Part shown: piece after piece, positions 19,519-29,263 of the stretch
Layout of the letters: each line of letters begins with the position of its first letter
Position numbering within the stretch: the stretch's first letter is position 1
From: Rhizobium sp.
GTDB taxonomy: Bacteria; Pseudomonadota; Alphaproteobacteria; Rhizobiales; Rhizobiaceae
Length of the DNA stretch: 58,334 nt
NCBI GenBank assembly: GCA_029865825.1
Contig: JARXAQ010000182.1
Coordinates: forward strand, 1 to 58,334
Direction of reading: 5' to 3'
Notes under the pieces: generated by a model
Databases searched by the model: none
What the model was told of the DNA's origin: nothing
What the model saw: the letters and a program-made list of their open reading frames with translations, nothing else
Program-made: the position numbers and the translations under genes

Positions 19519-20733
19519 TCAACCTGCGCGTTGAGAATTTTCACCGTTTGCCTTTAGCAGCGCCATCAGCATAGGTCCCAGCGAAAACGCCCCAAGCTCC
19601 GCGCGCTTCGTAAGATCTCGCAGATACCCGCCAGCCGAATTTATGAAGTTCGATCTCTCAAGAATGCAGGCCATTGCCACCGCCGCGTTTTCCGCCGTCA
19701 TGGCAACGCACGCTTCCTCATAAGCCGACGGACTGACCCCGAGCATTGATCGGACCACGACTGCAGCGGACATCAGGTCGCGCCAGCTTGCAACCGTCCC
19801 GCCTGGGCCGTACATCGCGATTTCCGGGCATGCCTTCAGCACCATCCCTAGTGGGAAGGGCTTTATCGGCTCACGCTGACCCCGAATGGCTTGGCTCGAC
19901 TTCGCCCCCTGCTCTTTTCCAGAGCTAGGTTCAAGTTCATAGATGGATTCGGTATTTGAATTCTGTATGTGCCGTTCATTTTGAACAGCATTGCCATCCA
20001 TTTTTTCTGAATTTAGCTGCATATCCAGCAAGTTGACGATTTCTTCGCGTAACATCTCCATTTCCTCGGCGATCGGCTCGATGTCAGCGGCTGCAGGGCT
20101 CTTTGGGACCCTCGCTATCAGGCCGATGTAATGCTCCTCAATCATTCCCCAATCCCCGGCAGCCCCCTCCTCAACGGCTGCGGAGATGAGCTTTCGAACG
20201 TCGCGCAAGCAGATTGACAGCCGTTCTTTGGTCAGTCGGAGGGCTTTGCGGTCGGCGGCGACTTGCTGAGCCATGTGCGCGAGTTCTTCAGACCTCGCAA
20301 GCATTGGAGCCAGGCTGAAGCCAAACGCGTCCTTGATGGAGCCTGAGCCATCCTTGTGCGCATAGCGCTTCCCGTTCGGGCTGTCCTTGCGGATAATCAG
20401 ACCGGCATCGACAAGTGCCGCCAGGTGACGGCGAAGCGTTGTGCCGGTTATACCGTGTGCCCGCACCGTCAACTGATTGTTCGACGGAAACACGATCAGT
20501 CCACGCTTATCGGACAATTGCTGCTCCGGATAGAATGACAACAGCGCGTTCAATACCGATAGCGCCCGATCTGTCAGTCCGAGAAGGATCCTTGCCTCAC
20601 ACGCGTCGCGAAACACTTTCCATTTATCGACCGACTTGCCGGGCTTTATGTCTGCTGTGGCCAGCTGACCTTTCACCAGAGCAAGCGTCATCGGCCGCCG
20701 CCCAAAGGGCGTCGTCACATGTCCCGTATGCAT
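19519..20733 (-). CDS. repC: RepC replication initiator
   Basis: 404 aa; HVTTPFGRRPMTLALVKGQ...KWKVFRDACEARILLGLTDRALSVLNALLSFYPEQQL is RepC-typical; third gene of repABC. Confidence 0.95.
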   Translation of the reverse strand: MHTGHVTTPFGRRPMTLALVKGQLATADIKPGKSVDKWKVFRDACEARILLGLTDRALSVLNALLSFYPEQQLSDKRGLIVFPSNNQLTVRAHGITGTTLRRHLAALVDAGLIIRKDSPNGKRYAHKDGSGSIKDAFGFSLAPMLARSEELAHMAQQVAADRKALRLTKERLSICLRDVRKLISAAVEEGAAGDWGMIEEHYIGLIARVPKSPAAADIEPIAEEMEMLREEIVNLLDMQLNSEKMDGNAVQNERHIQNSNTESIYELEPSSGKEQGAKSSQAIRGQREPIKPFPLGMVLKACPEIAMYGPGGTVASWRDLMSAAVVVRSMLGVSPSAYEEACVAMTAENAAVAMACILERSNFINSAGGYLRDLTKRAELGAFSLGPMLMALLKANGENSQRAG

Positions 20734-20792
20734 TTTTCTTTCACCTTCTTAAAGGCAATAGAAATCAACTCACCAAATCGGCGCCAAGACTC

Positions 20793-20821
20793 TTGACTGT
20801 GATTCCGGGAAATGCGATTCT
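20793..20821 (+). promoter_or_regulatory. Candidate sigma70-type promoter for the antisense ctRNA
   Basis: TTGACT (20793-20798), 17-bp spacer, GATTCT (20816-20821), antisense to repC leader. Confidence 0.6.
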
Positions 20822-20827
20822 CGATCC

Positions 20828-20884
20828 TGCTAGAGATGACGAGAGAGGCTTCCACGGTTTACCGGTTGGGGGCCTTTTTCTTTT
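20828..20884 (+). ncRNA. repABC counter-transcribed RNA (inc-alpha type)
   Basis: Located between repB and repC on the opposite strand; terminator stem AGGCTTCC (20846-20853)/GGGGGCCT (20868-20875) then TTTTCTTTT; predicted length about 57 nt. Confidence 0.7.
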
Positions 20885-20889
20885 GCGGT

Positions 20890-21885
20890 TTAGTCTCCGT
20901 TGTATTCCTGCTTCGATCCTCTGTACTCGTCGTACAAACGATCCATATGCGCTGACAGCCACTCGCTGAAGGGTTTCGCTTCGACGTTCGAAAGCTCGAT
21001 CGCAACCTTCTTCGACTTTGCGTTCATCACGAAATTCAGCGAGTCGTCTTTCGACGTCCAATCGTTCCCGGACGCACCAACCTTTGGCTTCTTTGCAGCC
21101 GATTTGGCCTTATAGCGCTTCAGGTAGCCATGAAGGTCATCAAACCGCTTGTCTTCAGCCAGTTCACCAAAGCCTGCAGTCTCGACGTGCTCGCTGGCAA
21201 CCTTCAGAAGGGCAGGAGCAAGAAGCAACTGGCGCAGGCTCAGCCACTTATCGCGTCCAATCTTCTTGGACCCGCCGAGTGCCTTGATGACCTGAGCAGG
21301 GACCGCCTCAACAACACCTAGCATTTTTGACAGCATAGCTTCATCGATCGCGAGGGATGACCGGACCACGTCCTTCGTCATTCCGGACGCTATTAGGTTC
21401 TGTGCGAAGTAGGCACGCTCGATGAACGACAGATTTGAGCGTGCGGAATTTTCCTGCCCTTGTGCGATAGCGGACGTGATGTCGTCCAGTTTCTTGACAA
21501 CTGCCTTGACCGGAATTCCGAGCTCTTTGGCAACTTTGAGACGGCGATGACCGAAGACGACCATGAAGCGTTGGCTATCTGAAGAACTAGGCCGGACCAG
21601 AATGGGCGTGGTCTGGCCGGACGCCGTGATCGCCTGCTTAAGCTCCTGATACTCCTCGCCATCGTCGGACAGGCGATCGGCGACGAAGGAACCGTCAATC
21701 AACTGCGGGTCCAGATCGACAATTACCTCGCCTTCCATCAGCTTCTTGCTGTTCTCCGCCAGATCCTCAATCGACCGGACGACAGTCTTTGCCGCCCCCG
21801 TCATGCCGTAGCCAGGTTTTGTCGGTGTCTGGTTTGACGCGATTGAAGCCATGTCTAGTTTTGCGAAAGGATTTTCACGCGCCAT
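20890..21885 (-). CDS. repB: RepB, ParB-like partition protein
   Basis: 331 aa; ILVRPSSSDSQRFMVVFGHRRLKVAKELGIPVKAVVKKL...ENSARSNLSFIERAYFAQNLIASG ParB core. Confidence 0.95.
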   Translation of the reverse strand: MARENPFAKLDMASIASNQTPTKPGYGMTGAAKTVVRSIEDLAENSKKLMEGEVIVDLDPQLIDGSFVADRLSDDGEEYQELKQAITASGQTTPILVRPSSSDSQRFMVVFGHRRLKVAKELGIPVKAVVKKLDDITSAIAQGQENSARSNLSFIERAYFAQNLIASGMTKDVVRSSLAIDEAMLSKMLGVVEAVPAQVIKALGGSKKIGRDKWLSLRQLLLAPALLKVASEHVETAGFGELAEDKRFDDLHGYLKRYKAKSAAKKPKVGASGNDWTSKDDSLNFVMNAKSKKVAIELSNVEAKPFSEWLSAHMDRLYDEYRGSKQEYNGD

Positions 21886-21969
21886 TGCCGACCTCCAAAC
21901 TCGCTTTCAACCTCGCCAGGGAATTGATAGGCTTCACAAAACCCGCCGCAAAAACGGCTGACAAGTACG

Positions 21970-23160
21970 TCATTTCCGCCCCCATGCCCCGTGAATTAAG
22001 TCCATGATCTCACCGTTGGCTGCGTTCAGGCTCTCCATTGCCCGGTCATAAGTCGACCGGACGAAATCCCCTCGCTCGACCTCATACAAGGTTTGCTTTT
22101 TTATCGAAGCGTCGGAAATTGCGGTCGACTTCAGGACGTGATTTCGCAACATCTGTTGGGCGAACATTGATTGCATGAATCCGACCATCTGTGCCTGGGG
22201 GATGTCCGTCGGTTCGAAGCGCGTCACCAGATAGCGAAACCACTCGACACGCATCTCGGCGCCCGCCTCCGCGACTGGCCCCATGATGCCGCCCAGCATC
22301 ATCAAGAATTGGCTCATCGACATGATATCGAGCATTTGAGGGTGGATCGTAATCAGGATGCCCGTCGAGGCCATGAGCGCAGTGATCGTCAGGTATCCAA
22401 GTTGTGGTGGGCAATCAATGACCACCACATCGTACCGGTCGTCCACCTGCTTTAGCGCATTGACAATGCGCATATAGAACAGCCGGCCGTCCTCACCCTT
22501 CTTGGAGGATATTGCTAGGGGGACATCATACTCGTACTCCTGCAGGACCAGATTTGCAGGCACTACGTCAAGACCGGGAATATTTGTTGGCTGTATAACA
22601 TCCGCAATCGATTTCTGCTCGTCATCGAAACGAAGGGCCTCATACAGAGACGCCGTATCATCAAGCTCGGGCTGGATCCCGAACAGAGAGGTGAGGGACG
22701 CCTGAGGATCAAGGTCGATCGCCAACACCCGATGGCCGGTCAGTGCAAGGTATTGTGCAAGGTGTGCGGCGGTGGTGGTCTTGCCGCTCCCGCCTTTGAA
22801 ATTCACGACCGAGACGACCTGCATTGGTTCGCCCTCACGGCGCCTAGGAACGTAGTACCTTTTGTCAGATTTCTTATTGGCCTCGAGATAGTCCCGGAGT
22901 TCCAACATTTGATCCGCCGTATAGTAGCGGCGTCCACCGACCGACTCGATCTCTGGGCCCTTGCCGTCGGAATGAAGCTGTCGGAGGTGGGTTTGAGTAA
23001 CCCCCATGAAATCCGCGACTTCTCCAAGTTGGAATTTCCGCAGACCTTTGCGCGCGTCCGGCGGATATTGCTGGCTGCGCAGCATATGCAACGCGTTTGA
23101 GATTTTGGCGCCCTGTTGGGCAATCTCAATATCAAATCGGTTGGGCAGCGAGTTGCTCAT
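21970..23160 (-). CDS. repA: RepA, ParA-like partition ATPase
   Basis: VVNFKGGSGKTTTAAHLAQYLALTGHRVLAIDLDPQASLT deviant Walker A; HTH-like N-terminus; first gene of repABC. Confidence 0.95.
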   Translation of the reverse strand: MSNSLPNRFDIEIAQQGAKISNALHMLRSQQYPPDARKGLRKFQLGEVADFMGVTQTHLRQLHSDGKGPEIESVGGRRYYTADQMLELRDYLEANKKSDKRYYVPRRREGEPMQVVSVVNFKGGSGKTTTAAHLAQYLALTGHRVLAIDLDPQASLTSLFGIQPELDDTASLYEALRFDDEQKSIADVIQPTNIPGLDVVPANLVLQEYEYDVPLAISSKKGEDGRLFYMRIVNALKQVDDRYDVVVIDCPPQLGYLTITALMASTGILITIHPQMLDIMSMSQFLMMLGGIMGPVAEAGAEMRVEWFRYLVTRFEPTDIPQAQMVGFMQSMFAQQMLRNHVLKSTAISDASIKKQTLYEVERGDFVRSTYDRAMESLNAANGEIMDLIHGAWGRK

Positions 23161-23470
23161 TTTGCGAACTATTTCCACTAGGGCTTCATTTTCGAAAAAA
23201 TGGCCGCAAAGCCATCATTTGAGAAACTATCTCCCGATTCCATGGATGCCGCAAGGGATTTAAAGTTAACGGAGCGTTAAGACGCGAGAATCTGTTCGGA
23301 TCTGTCTGTGAAAAATTGCCTAAAGAATCAGTATGTTAATTTTATTCCCGGTGAATTCGTTCGCTATACGTTTTACTGTGAATCCTACAAAGCCCTCTGG
23401 CGCTGAGCGCATTCGAAAGAGAGGCGCAACGGGACGACCTCTATGGAAGGGCGGCGACTCACGCTTCGAA

Positions 23471-23486
23471 TTGTAGGATCATACAA
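23471..23486. promoter_or_regulatory. Candidate tra box (TraR-AHL operator)
   Basis: Near-perfect 16-bp palindrome TTGTAGGATCATACAA, 61 bp upstream of traI. Confidence 0.6.
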
Positions 23487-23547
23487 CTGCCGAGGCCTTC
23501 GAATCTGTGCTGATTTCCCCACCGTCTAACAATGGCGGAGAAATTCC

Positions 23548-24171
23548 ATGCAGGTTCTCGCGTTTTCAGCACCCCGAACGATTCAAGAGGCTAACCTCCT
23601 TCACCTCCACTACCAGCTTCGTGCGCGGGTCTTTTCCGAACGTCTAGGTTGGGAAGTCGATGTATCGGCAGGGTGCGAGTCGGATGGTTTCGACGCGCTT
23701 CGACCAACCTATGTTCTCGCCATCGCTGAGACCGGCCAACTTGCTGGATGTGCTAGGCTCCTTCCTTCGCTCGGTCCGACAATGGTGGCCGATGTTTTCC
23801 CCTCGCTTCTCGCCGACGGTCAACTTATCGGTCATGCCGCGGTGATCGAGAGTTCCCGCTTCTGCGTCGACACGACCCTCGCTGAGGGGAGGGGCGACGG
23901 TTCCATCCATGAGGCGACGCTGACCATGTTCGCGGGCATCATCGAATGGTGCTTCGCAAATGGCTACACCGAGATTGTCACGGTGACCGATCTCCGGTTC
24001 GAGCGCATCCTTGCTCGCGTCGGATGGCCGCTGCAGCGTCTGGGCGAGCCGAAGAAAATCGGTGTGACGATGGCCGCGGCGGGCTTGCTGCCCGCCAATG
24101 CGGAGACCTTCTTCAGGCTCCGTCCTTCCAACTACCGTTCTGAACTCAGCTCTCTAAGCCAGGCAGCGTAA
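23548..24171 (+). CDS. traI: TraI, LuxI-family acyl-homoserine-lactone synthase
   Basis: LHYQLRARVFSERLGWEVDVSAGCESDGFD...ESSRFCVDTT autoinducer-synthase motifs; first gene before trbB. Confidence 0.95.
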   Translation: MQVLAFSAPRTIQEANLLHLHYQLRARVFSERLGWEVDVSAGCESDGFDALRPTYVLAIAETGQLAGCARLLPSLGPTMVADVFPSLLADGQLIGHAAVIESSRFCVDTTLAEGRGDGSIHEATLTMFAGIIEWCFANGYTEIVTVTDLRFERILARVGWPLQRLGEPKKIGVTMAAAGLLPANAETFFRLRPSNYRSELSSLSQAA

Positions 24172-24181
24172 GGAGAAATCC

Positions 24182-25159
24182 GTGAACCAGCTTCGCTCTC
24201 ATCCCCGGCTCGTCCGCAAACTTCAGGAGGCGCTCGGCGATCAGCTTTGTGTTGCCCTGGACGACGCGACTGTCGTCGAGATCATGCTCAATCCGGATGG
24301 AAAGCTGTTCATCGAACGCCTCGGTCACGGCGTTGCGCCGGCCGGCGAGATGTCATCCGCAGCTGCGGAGATGGTCATTGGTACAGTGGCGCACGCGCTT
24401 CAGTCAGAGGTCGACACGGAACAGCCAATCATCTCCGGCGAGTTGCCAATTGGTGGTCACCGCTTTGAGGGTCTGTTGCCTCCAATCGTTGCCAAGCCTA
24501 CCTTTACAATCCGGCGGCGCGCGTCACGCCTCATTCCGCTCGAAGACTATGTCCGCAACGCCGTTATGAACGAATACCAGGCGGCGACAATTCGAAGCGC
24601 GATCTCTGCGAGGCTAAACATCGTCATTTCCGGGGGGACCGGTTCGGGGAAGACGACGCTTGCAAATGCCATCATCAACGAGATCGTCAACTCCACGCCT
24701 GAGGATCGTCTCGTTATTCTAGAGGATACCGCGGAAATCCAGTGCGCGGCCGAAAATGCCGTTCTCCTACACACCAGCGATACGATCGACATGGCGCGGC
24801 TCTTGAAGAGCACCATGCGGCTTCGTCCCGACCGGATCGTCGTTGGCGAAGTTCGCGACGGCGCAGCTTTGACGCTGCTCAAGGCGTGGAACACCGGTCA
24901 CCCGGGCGGTGTAGCGACCATTCACTCGAACACCGCCATGTCGGCGCTACGCCGCCTTGAACAGCTCACGGCCGAGGCAAGCCAGCAGCCGATGCACGAA
25001 GTCATCGGCGAGGCCGTCGACCTGATCATTTCGATCGAGCGGACGCCACGCGGGCGGATTGTTCGCGACATCATTCAAGTCGAGCGGTTCGCCAACGGAC
25101 GGTACGAGATCGAATCCGATCACCTCACCGAAGAGCAGGAGGCTCGCCATGTCGCGTAA
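24182..25159 (+). CDS. trbB: TrbB conjugal transfer ATPase
   Basis: [21 protein letters not shown] and secretion ATPase motifs; operon position. Confidence 0.95.
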   Translation: MNQLRSHPRLVRKLQEALGDQLCVALDDATVVEIMLNPDGKLFIERLGHGVAPAGEMSSAAAEMVIGTVAHALQSEVDTEQPIISGELPIGGHRFEGLLPPIVAKPTFTIRRRASRLIPLEDYVRNAVMNEYQAATIRSAISARLNIVISGGTGSGKTTLANAIINEIVNSTPEDRLVILEDTAEIQCAAENAVLLHTSDTIDMARLLKSTMRLRPDRIVVGEVRDGAALTLLKAWNTGHPGGVATIHSNTAMSALRRLEQLTAEASQQPMHEVIGEAVDLIISIERTPRGRIVRDIIQVERFANGRYEIESDHLTEEQEARHVA

Positions 25160-25532
25160 CAAGCCATTCATCGCCATTATGCTCCTGGCGGCACCCATCG
25201 TTCTTGCCTGTGTCGCGCCGGCGCTCGCCAGCTCCGGCGGCAGCCTTCCATGGGAAGAGCCTTTGCAGCAGATCCAGGAGTCGATCACAGGCCCTGTTGC
25301 GGGTGCGATCGCGCTTGCAGCCGTGGCGATCGCCGGCGGCATGCTCATCTTCGGGGGCGAACTGAACGACTTCGCGCGGCGCCTTGTCTTCATCGTCCTC
25401 GTCGCCGGCATCCTGCTCGGCGCCACCAACATCGTCGGCCTTTTCGGCGCAACCGGTGCGTCAATCGGCCTAGCCAACGAGCCGGCCACGTCAATTGAAT
25501 CAAACGGAGGAGGGGAGGGAGATCATGGCTGA
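25149..25532 (+). CDS. trbC: TrbC pilin-like protein
   Basis: Signal/TM pattern and position between trbB and trbD. Confidence 0.9.
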   Translation: MSRNKPFIAIMLLAAPIVLACVAPALASSGGSLPWEEPLQQIQESITGPVAGAIALAAVAIAGGMLIFGGELNDFARRLVFIVLVAGILLGATNIVGLFGATGASIGLANEPATSIESNGGGEGDHG

Positions 25533-25824
25533 GTCCCTGTCCGGTCTGCGGCGCAACCGCATCCATCGCGCGCTTTCGCGCCCGAACCTGCTATTGGGCG
25601 CAGACCGGGAGCTGGTGCTCATCACCGGTCTTGCGGCCGTGATCCTGATCTTCGTCGTGCTTACGGTTTATTCGGCGCTCTTCGGCGTCGGTGTCTGGGT
25701 CGTGATCGTTGGGGCGCTGAGGATGATGGCGAAGACCGATCCACTGATGCGGCAGGTCTATATCAGGCATATTTCCTACAAGCCCACCTACAAGGCGACC
25801 ACCTCGCCGTGGCGGCGGTATTGA
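25525..25824 (+). CDS. trbD: TrbD
   Basis: VirB3-like small membrane protein; operon position. Confidence 0.9.
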   Translation: MAESLSGLRRNRIHRALSRPNLLLGADRELVLITGLAAVILIFVVLTVYSALFGVGVWVVIVGALRMMAKTDPLMRQVYIRHISYKPTYKATTSPWRRY

Positions 25825-25834
25825 GGAGGCGACC

Positions 25835-28285
25835 ATGGTAGCTCTCAAACGCTTCCGGGTGACCAGTCCGTCCTTTGCCGATCTGGTCCCTTATGCCGGG
25901 CTCGTCGACAATGGTGTCCTCCTCCTGAAGGACGGGAGCCTGATGGCCGGCTGGTACTTTGCAGGACCGGACTCAGAAAGTGCGACTGACCTTGAGCGCA
26001 ATGAGCTGTCGAGGCAGATCAATGCTGTCCTGTCGCGACTCGGAAGCGGGTGGATGATCCAGGTCGAAGCAATCCGCATTCCGACCGTCGACTATCCCAC
26101 AGAAGACCGTTGCTATTTCCCGGATCCGGTTACACGTGCAATCGATGCCGAGCGTCGGGCGCATTTTGCGCGAGAACAGGGGCATTTCGAGAGCAAGCAT
26201 GCCCTGATCCTGACCCACCGGCCACTTGAGACCAAGAAGACTGCTCTCAGCAAATACATCTACTCGGATGAGGAAAGCCGGAAAAAATCCTACGCGGACA
26301 CGGTGCTCTTCGTCTTCAAAAACGCAGTACGAGAGCTTGAGCAGTATCTTGCCAACTCCCTTTCGATCCGGCGAATGGAATCCCGCGAAACGATCGAGAG
26401 GGGAGGGGGGAGGATTGCTCGCTACGACGAGCTCCTTCAGTTCGCCCGGTTCTGTATCACCGGCGAAAGTCATCCGATCCGGCTTCCTGACGTTCCTATG
26501 TATCTCGACTGGATCGCGACTGCCGAGCTTGAGCACGGGCTGACGCCGAAGGTTGAGAACCGTTTCCTTGGTGTGGTGGCGATCGACGGTCTGCCGGCCG
26601 AAAGCTGGCCGGGTATTCTGAACAGCCTAGACCTGATGCCGCTCACCTATCGTTGGTCATCGCGCTTCATTTTCCTTGATGCCGAGGAGGCCCGGCAAAA
26701 ACTCGAACGCACGCGGAAGAAATGGCAGCAGAAAGTCCGGCCGTTCTTCGACCAGATATTCCAGACGCAAAGCCGATCCGTCGATCAAGACGCTATGAGC
26801 ATGGTGGCCGAGACCGAAGATGCGATCGCACAGGCCTCGTCGCAGCTGGTTGCCTATGGATATTACACACCGGTCGTCGTCCTGTTCGACAGCGATCGCG
26901 AAGCACTCCAGGAGAAGGCCGAAGCGATCCGGCGGCTGATCCAGGCGGAAGGCTTTGGGGCCCGGATCGAAACACTCAACGCCACCGATGCTTTTCTTGG
27001 TAGCTTGCCCGGCAACTGGTATTGCAACATCCGTGAGCCACTGATCAACACCAGCAATCTCGCCGACTTGATTCCGCTGAACTCTGTCTGGTCCGGTAAC
27101 CCGGTTGCGCCATGCCCCTTTTACTCGCCGAACTCCCCGCCCTTGATGCAGGTCGCGAGCGGATCGACGGCGTTCCGGCTGAACCTGCATATCGATGATG
27201 TCGGCCACACACTGATCTTCGGACCGACCGGTTCGGGCAAGTCGACGCTTCTGGCTCTGATCGCTGCGCAGTTTCGCCGGTACGAAAATGCGCAGATATT
27301 CGCCTTCGACAAGGGCAGTTCACTACTGCCCCTGACGCTCGCCGCCGGCGGCGATCATTATGAGGTCGGTGGCGACAATGCGGAAGAGGGGAGGGGGCTG
27401 GCTTTCTGCCCGTTGTCCGAACTCAAGACTGATGCGGATCGCGCCTGGGCGACGGAATGGATCGAGATGCTGGTCGGTCTGCAGGGCGTTACTATCACCC
27501 CGGATCATCGCAACGCCATCTCTCGCCAGATCGGCCTCATGGCGGCTGCATCCGGTCGCTCACTCTCAGATTTCGTCAGCGGCGTGCAGCTGCGTGAGAT
27601 CAAGGACGCGTTACATCACTACACCGTCGACGGCCCGATGGGCCAGCTTCTCGATGCGGAGGAGGATGGTCTCACACTCGGCGCCTTCCAGACTTTCGAG
27701 ATCGAACAGTTGATGAATTTGGGCGAGCGCAATCTCGTTCCCGTGCTGACCTATCTGTTCCGCCGGATCGAGAAGCGTCTGGATGGTTCGCCGAGCCTGA
27801 TTGTTCTCGATGAGGCCTGGCTGATGCTCGGCCACCCGGTATTCCGCGACAAGATTCGCGAGTGGCTGAAGGTGCTCCGCAAAGCGAATTGCGCTGTGGT
27901 TCTCGCGACCCAATCAATCTCGGATGCAGAACGATCCGGGATCATCGACGTGTTGAAAGAATCCTGCCCAACCAAGATTTGCCTTCCGAATGGCGGCGCT
28001 CGCGAGCCCGGGACGCGAGAGTTCTACGAGCGCATTGGCTTCAATCAGCGGCAGATCGAGATCGTCGCAACCGCCATGCCGAAGCGCGAATACTACGTTG
28101 CCACGCCGGAAGGCCGGCGGCTCTTCGAGATGTCGTTAGGGCCAGTCGCCCTGAGCTTTGTTGGCGCGTCGGGCAAGGAGGACCTCAAACGCATCCGCGC
28201 ACTGAAATACGAACATGCCCGCGACTGGCCGATCCGTTGGCTTGAAACGAGAGGAGTTCACGATGCTGCATCACTATTCAAATAG
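25835..28285 (+). CDS. trbE: TrbE, VirB4-like ATPase
   Basis: 816 aa; LIFGPTGSGKSTLLALIAAQF; operon position. Confidence 0.95.
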   Translation: MVALKRFRVTSPSFADLVPYAGLVDNGVLLLKDGSLMAGWYFAGPDSESATDLERNELSRQINAVLSRLGSGWMIQVEAIRIPTVDYPTEDRCYFPDPVTRAIDAERRAHFAREQGHFESKHALILTHRPLETKKTALSKYIYSDEESRKKSYADTVLFVFKNAVRELEQYLANSLSIRRMESRETIERGGGRIARYDELLQFARFCITGESHPIRLPDVPMYLDWIATAELEHGLTPKVENRFLGVVAIDGLPAESWPGILNSLDLMPLTYRWSSRFIFLDAEEARQKLERTRKKWQQKVRPFFDQIFQTQSRSVDQDAMSMVAETEDAIAQASSQLVAYGYYTPVVVLFDSDREALQEKAEAIRRLIQAEGFGARIETLNATDAFLGSLPGNWYCNIREPLINTSNLADLIPLNSVWSGNPVAPCPFYSPNSPPLMQVASGSTAFRLNLHIDDVGHTLIFGPTGSGKSTLLALIAAQFRRYENAQIFAFDKGSSLLPLTLAAGGDHYEVGGDNAEEGRGLAFCPLSELKTDADRAWATEWIEMLVGLQGVTITPDHRNAISRQIGLMAAASGRSLSDFVSGVQLREIKDALHHYTVDGPMGQLLDAEEDGLTLGAFQTFEIEQLMNLGERNLVPVLTYLFRRIEKRLDGSPSLIVLDEAWLMLGHPVFRDKIREWLKVLRKANCAVVLATQSISDAERSGIIDVLKESCPTKICLPNGGAREPGTREFYERIGFNQRQIEIVATAMPKREYYVATPEGRRLFEMSLGPVALSFVGASGKEDLKRIRALKYEHARDWPIRWLETRGVHDAASLFK

Positions 28286-29060
28286 ATGGCTCGCCTGCGT
28301 GGCGGCCGTCGCTCTCACGATTGGAGGCACAGGCTCAGTGCAAGCCGGTACAGCCACTGGCGCTGCGACCGAATGGACGCAGCTCGCCAATAACGCGCAG
28401 CTCGTGGACCTCATGAAAAGCTCCGGCATTCAGGTGGACAACCAGCTGACCCAAATCAGCCAGCTTGCAGAGCAGATCCAGAACCAGCTGAAAATCTACG
28501 AGAACATGCTGCAAAACACTGCGCAGCTTCCCAGTCATGTCTGGGGAGAGGTCGAAAGCGATCTCAACCAGCTGCGAAGCATCGTCGAACGGGGTCAGAG
28601 CATCTCATTTTCCATGGGCAATGCCGACGATGTTCTTCAGCAGCGCTTCCAAAGCTACGCTGACCTGAAGACGAATTTACCTGATAATGCAACGTTCTCC
28701 TCGACCTACCAGACCTGGTCGGACACCAACCGCGACACGGTCGCCAGCTCGCTGAAGGCGGCGAGCCTCACGGCCGACCAATTCGATAGCGAAGAAGCTA
28801 CGATGTCGTCACTGCGCTCGATGTCCGAAACGGCAGATGGGCAGGTGAAGGCTCTGCAGGTCGGGCACGAGATCGCCGCTCAGCAGGTTGCCCAGATGCA
28901 GAAGCTTCGCGGTCTCGTCTCGCAGCAGATGACGATGATGGGAACCTGGCTGCAAACCGAACAGACCGACAAGGATTTGGCGCAGGCGCGTAGGGAAAAG
29001 TTCTTCAACGCTGAGGTCAAGAGCGTTCCCGAGGGTCAGAAGATGGAGCCGCGATGGTGA
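28263..29060 (+). CDS. trbJ: TrbJ (VirB5-like)
   Basis: Signal peptide, coiled VirB5-like sequence; ATG 28263; operon position. Confidence 0.92.
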   Translation: MLHHYSNRWLACVAAVALTIGGTGSVQAGTATGAATEWTQLANNAQLVDLMKSSGIQVDNQLTQISQLAEQIQNQLKIYENMLQNTAQLPSHVWGEVESDLNQLRSIVERGQSISFSMGNADDVLQQRFQSYADLKTNLPDNATFSSTYQTWSDTNRDTVASSLKAASLTADQFDSEEATMSSLRSMSETADGQVKALQVGHEIAAQQVAQMQKLRGLVSQQMTMMGTWLQTEQTDKDLAQARREKFFNAEVKSVPEGQKMEPRW

Positions 29061-29263
29061 GCCGCGCCGTCCTGATTGCCTTGCTGTTGGCTGTCGGCGC
29101 TGCATCGTCTGCAGCGACAGTGCTGATCGTCAATTCCCGAAACACACGAATACCTGCGCTCTCCGAGGACCAGCGCGCCACCCGGGAAAAGTTCTTGGGC
29201 TCAGACAAGGAGCTGCCGCCAATCGAGGAAGGTCAGGAGGTGCTACCCAGATGGAAAACTTAG
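29054..29263 (+). CDS. trbK: TrbK, putative entry-exclusion protein
   Basis: 69 aa with N-terminal hydrophobic segment between trbJ and trbL. Confidence 0.8.
   Translation: MVSRAVLIALLLAVGAASSAATVLIVNSRNTRIPALSEDQRATREKFLGSDKELPPIEEGQEVLPRWKT

Noticed and set aside
21886-21969. parS site in the repA-repB gap
   Set aside because: No convincing match to the GTTNNCNGCNGNNAAC-type palindrome was found by eye; needs a motif scan of the whole window
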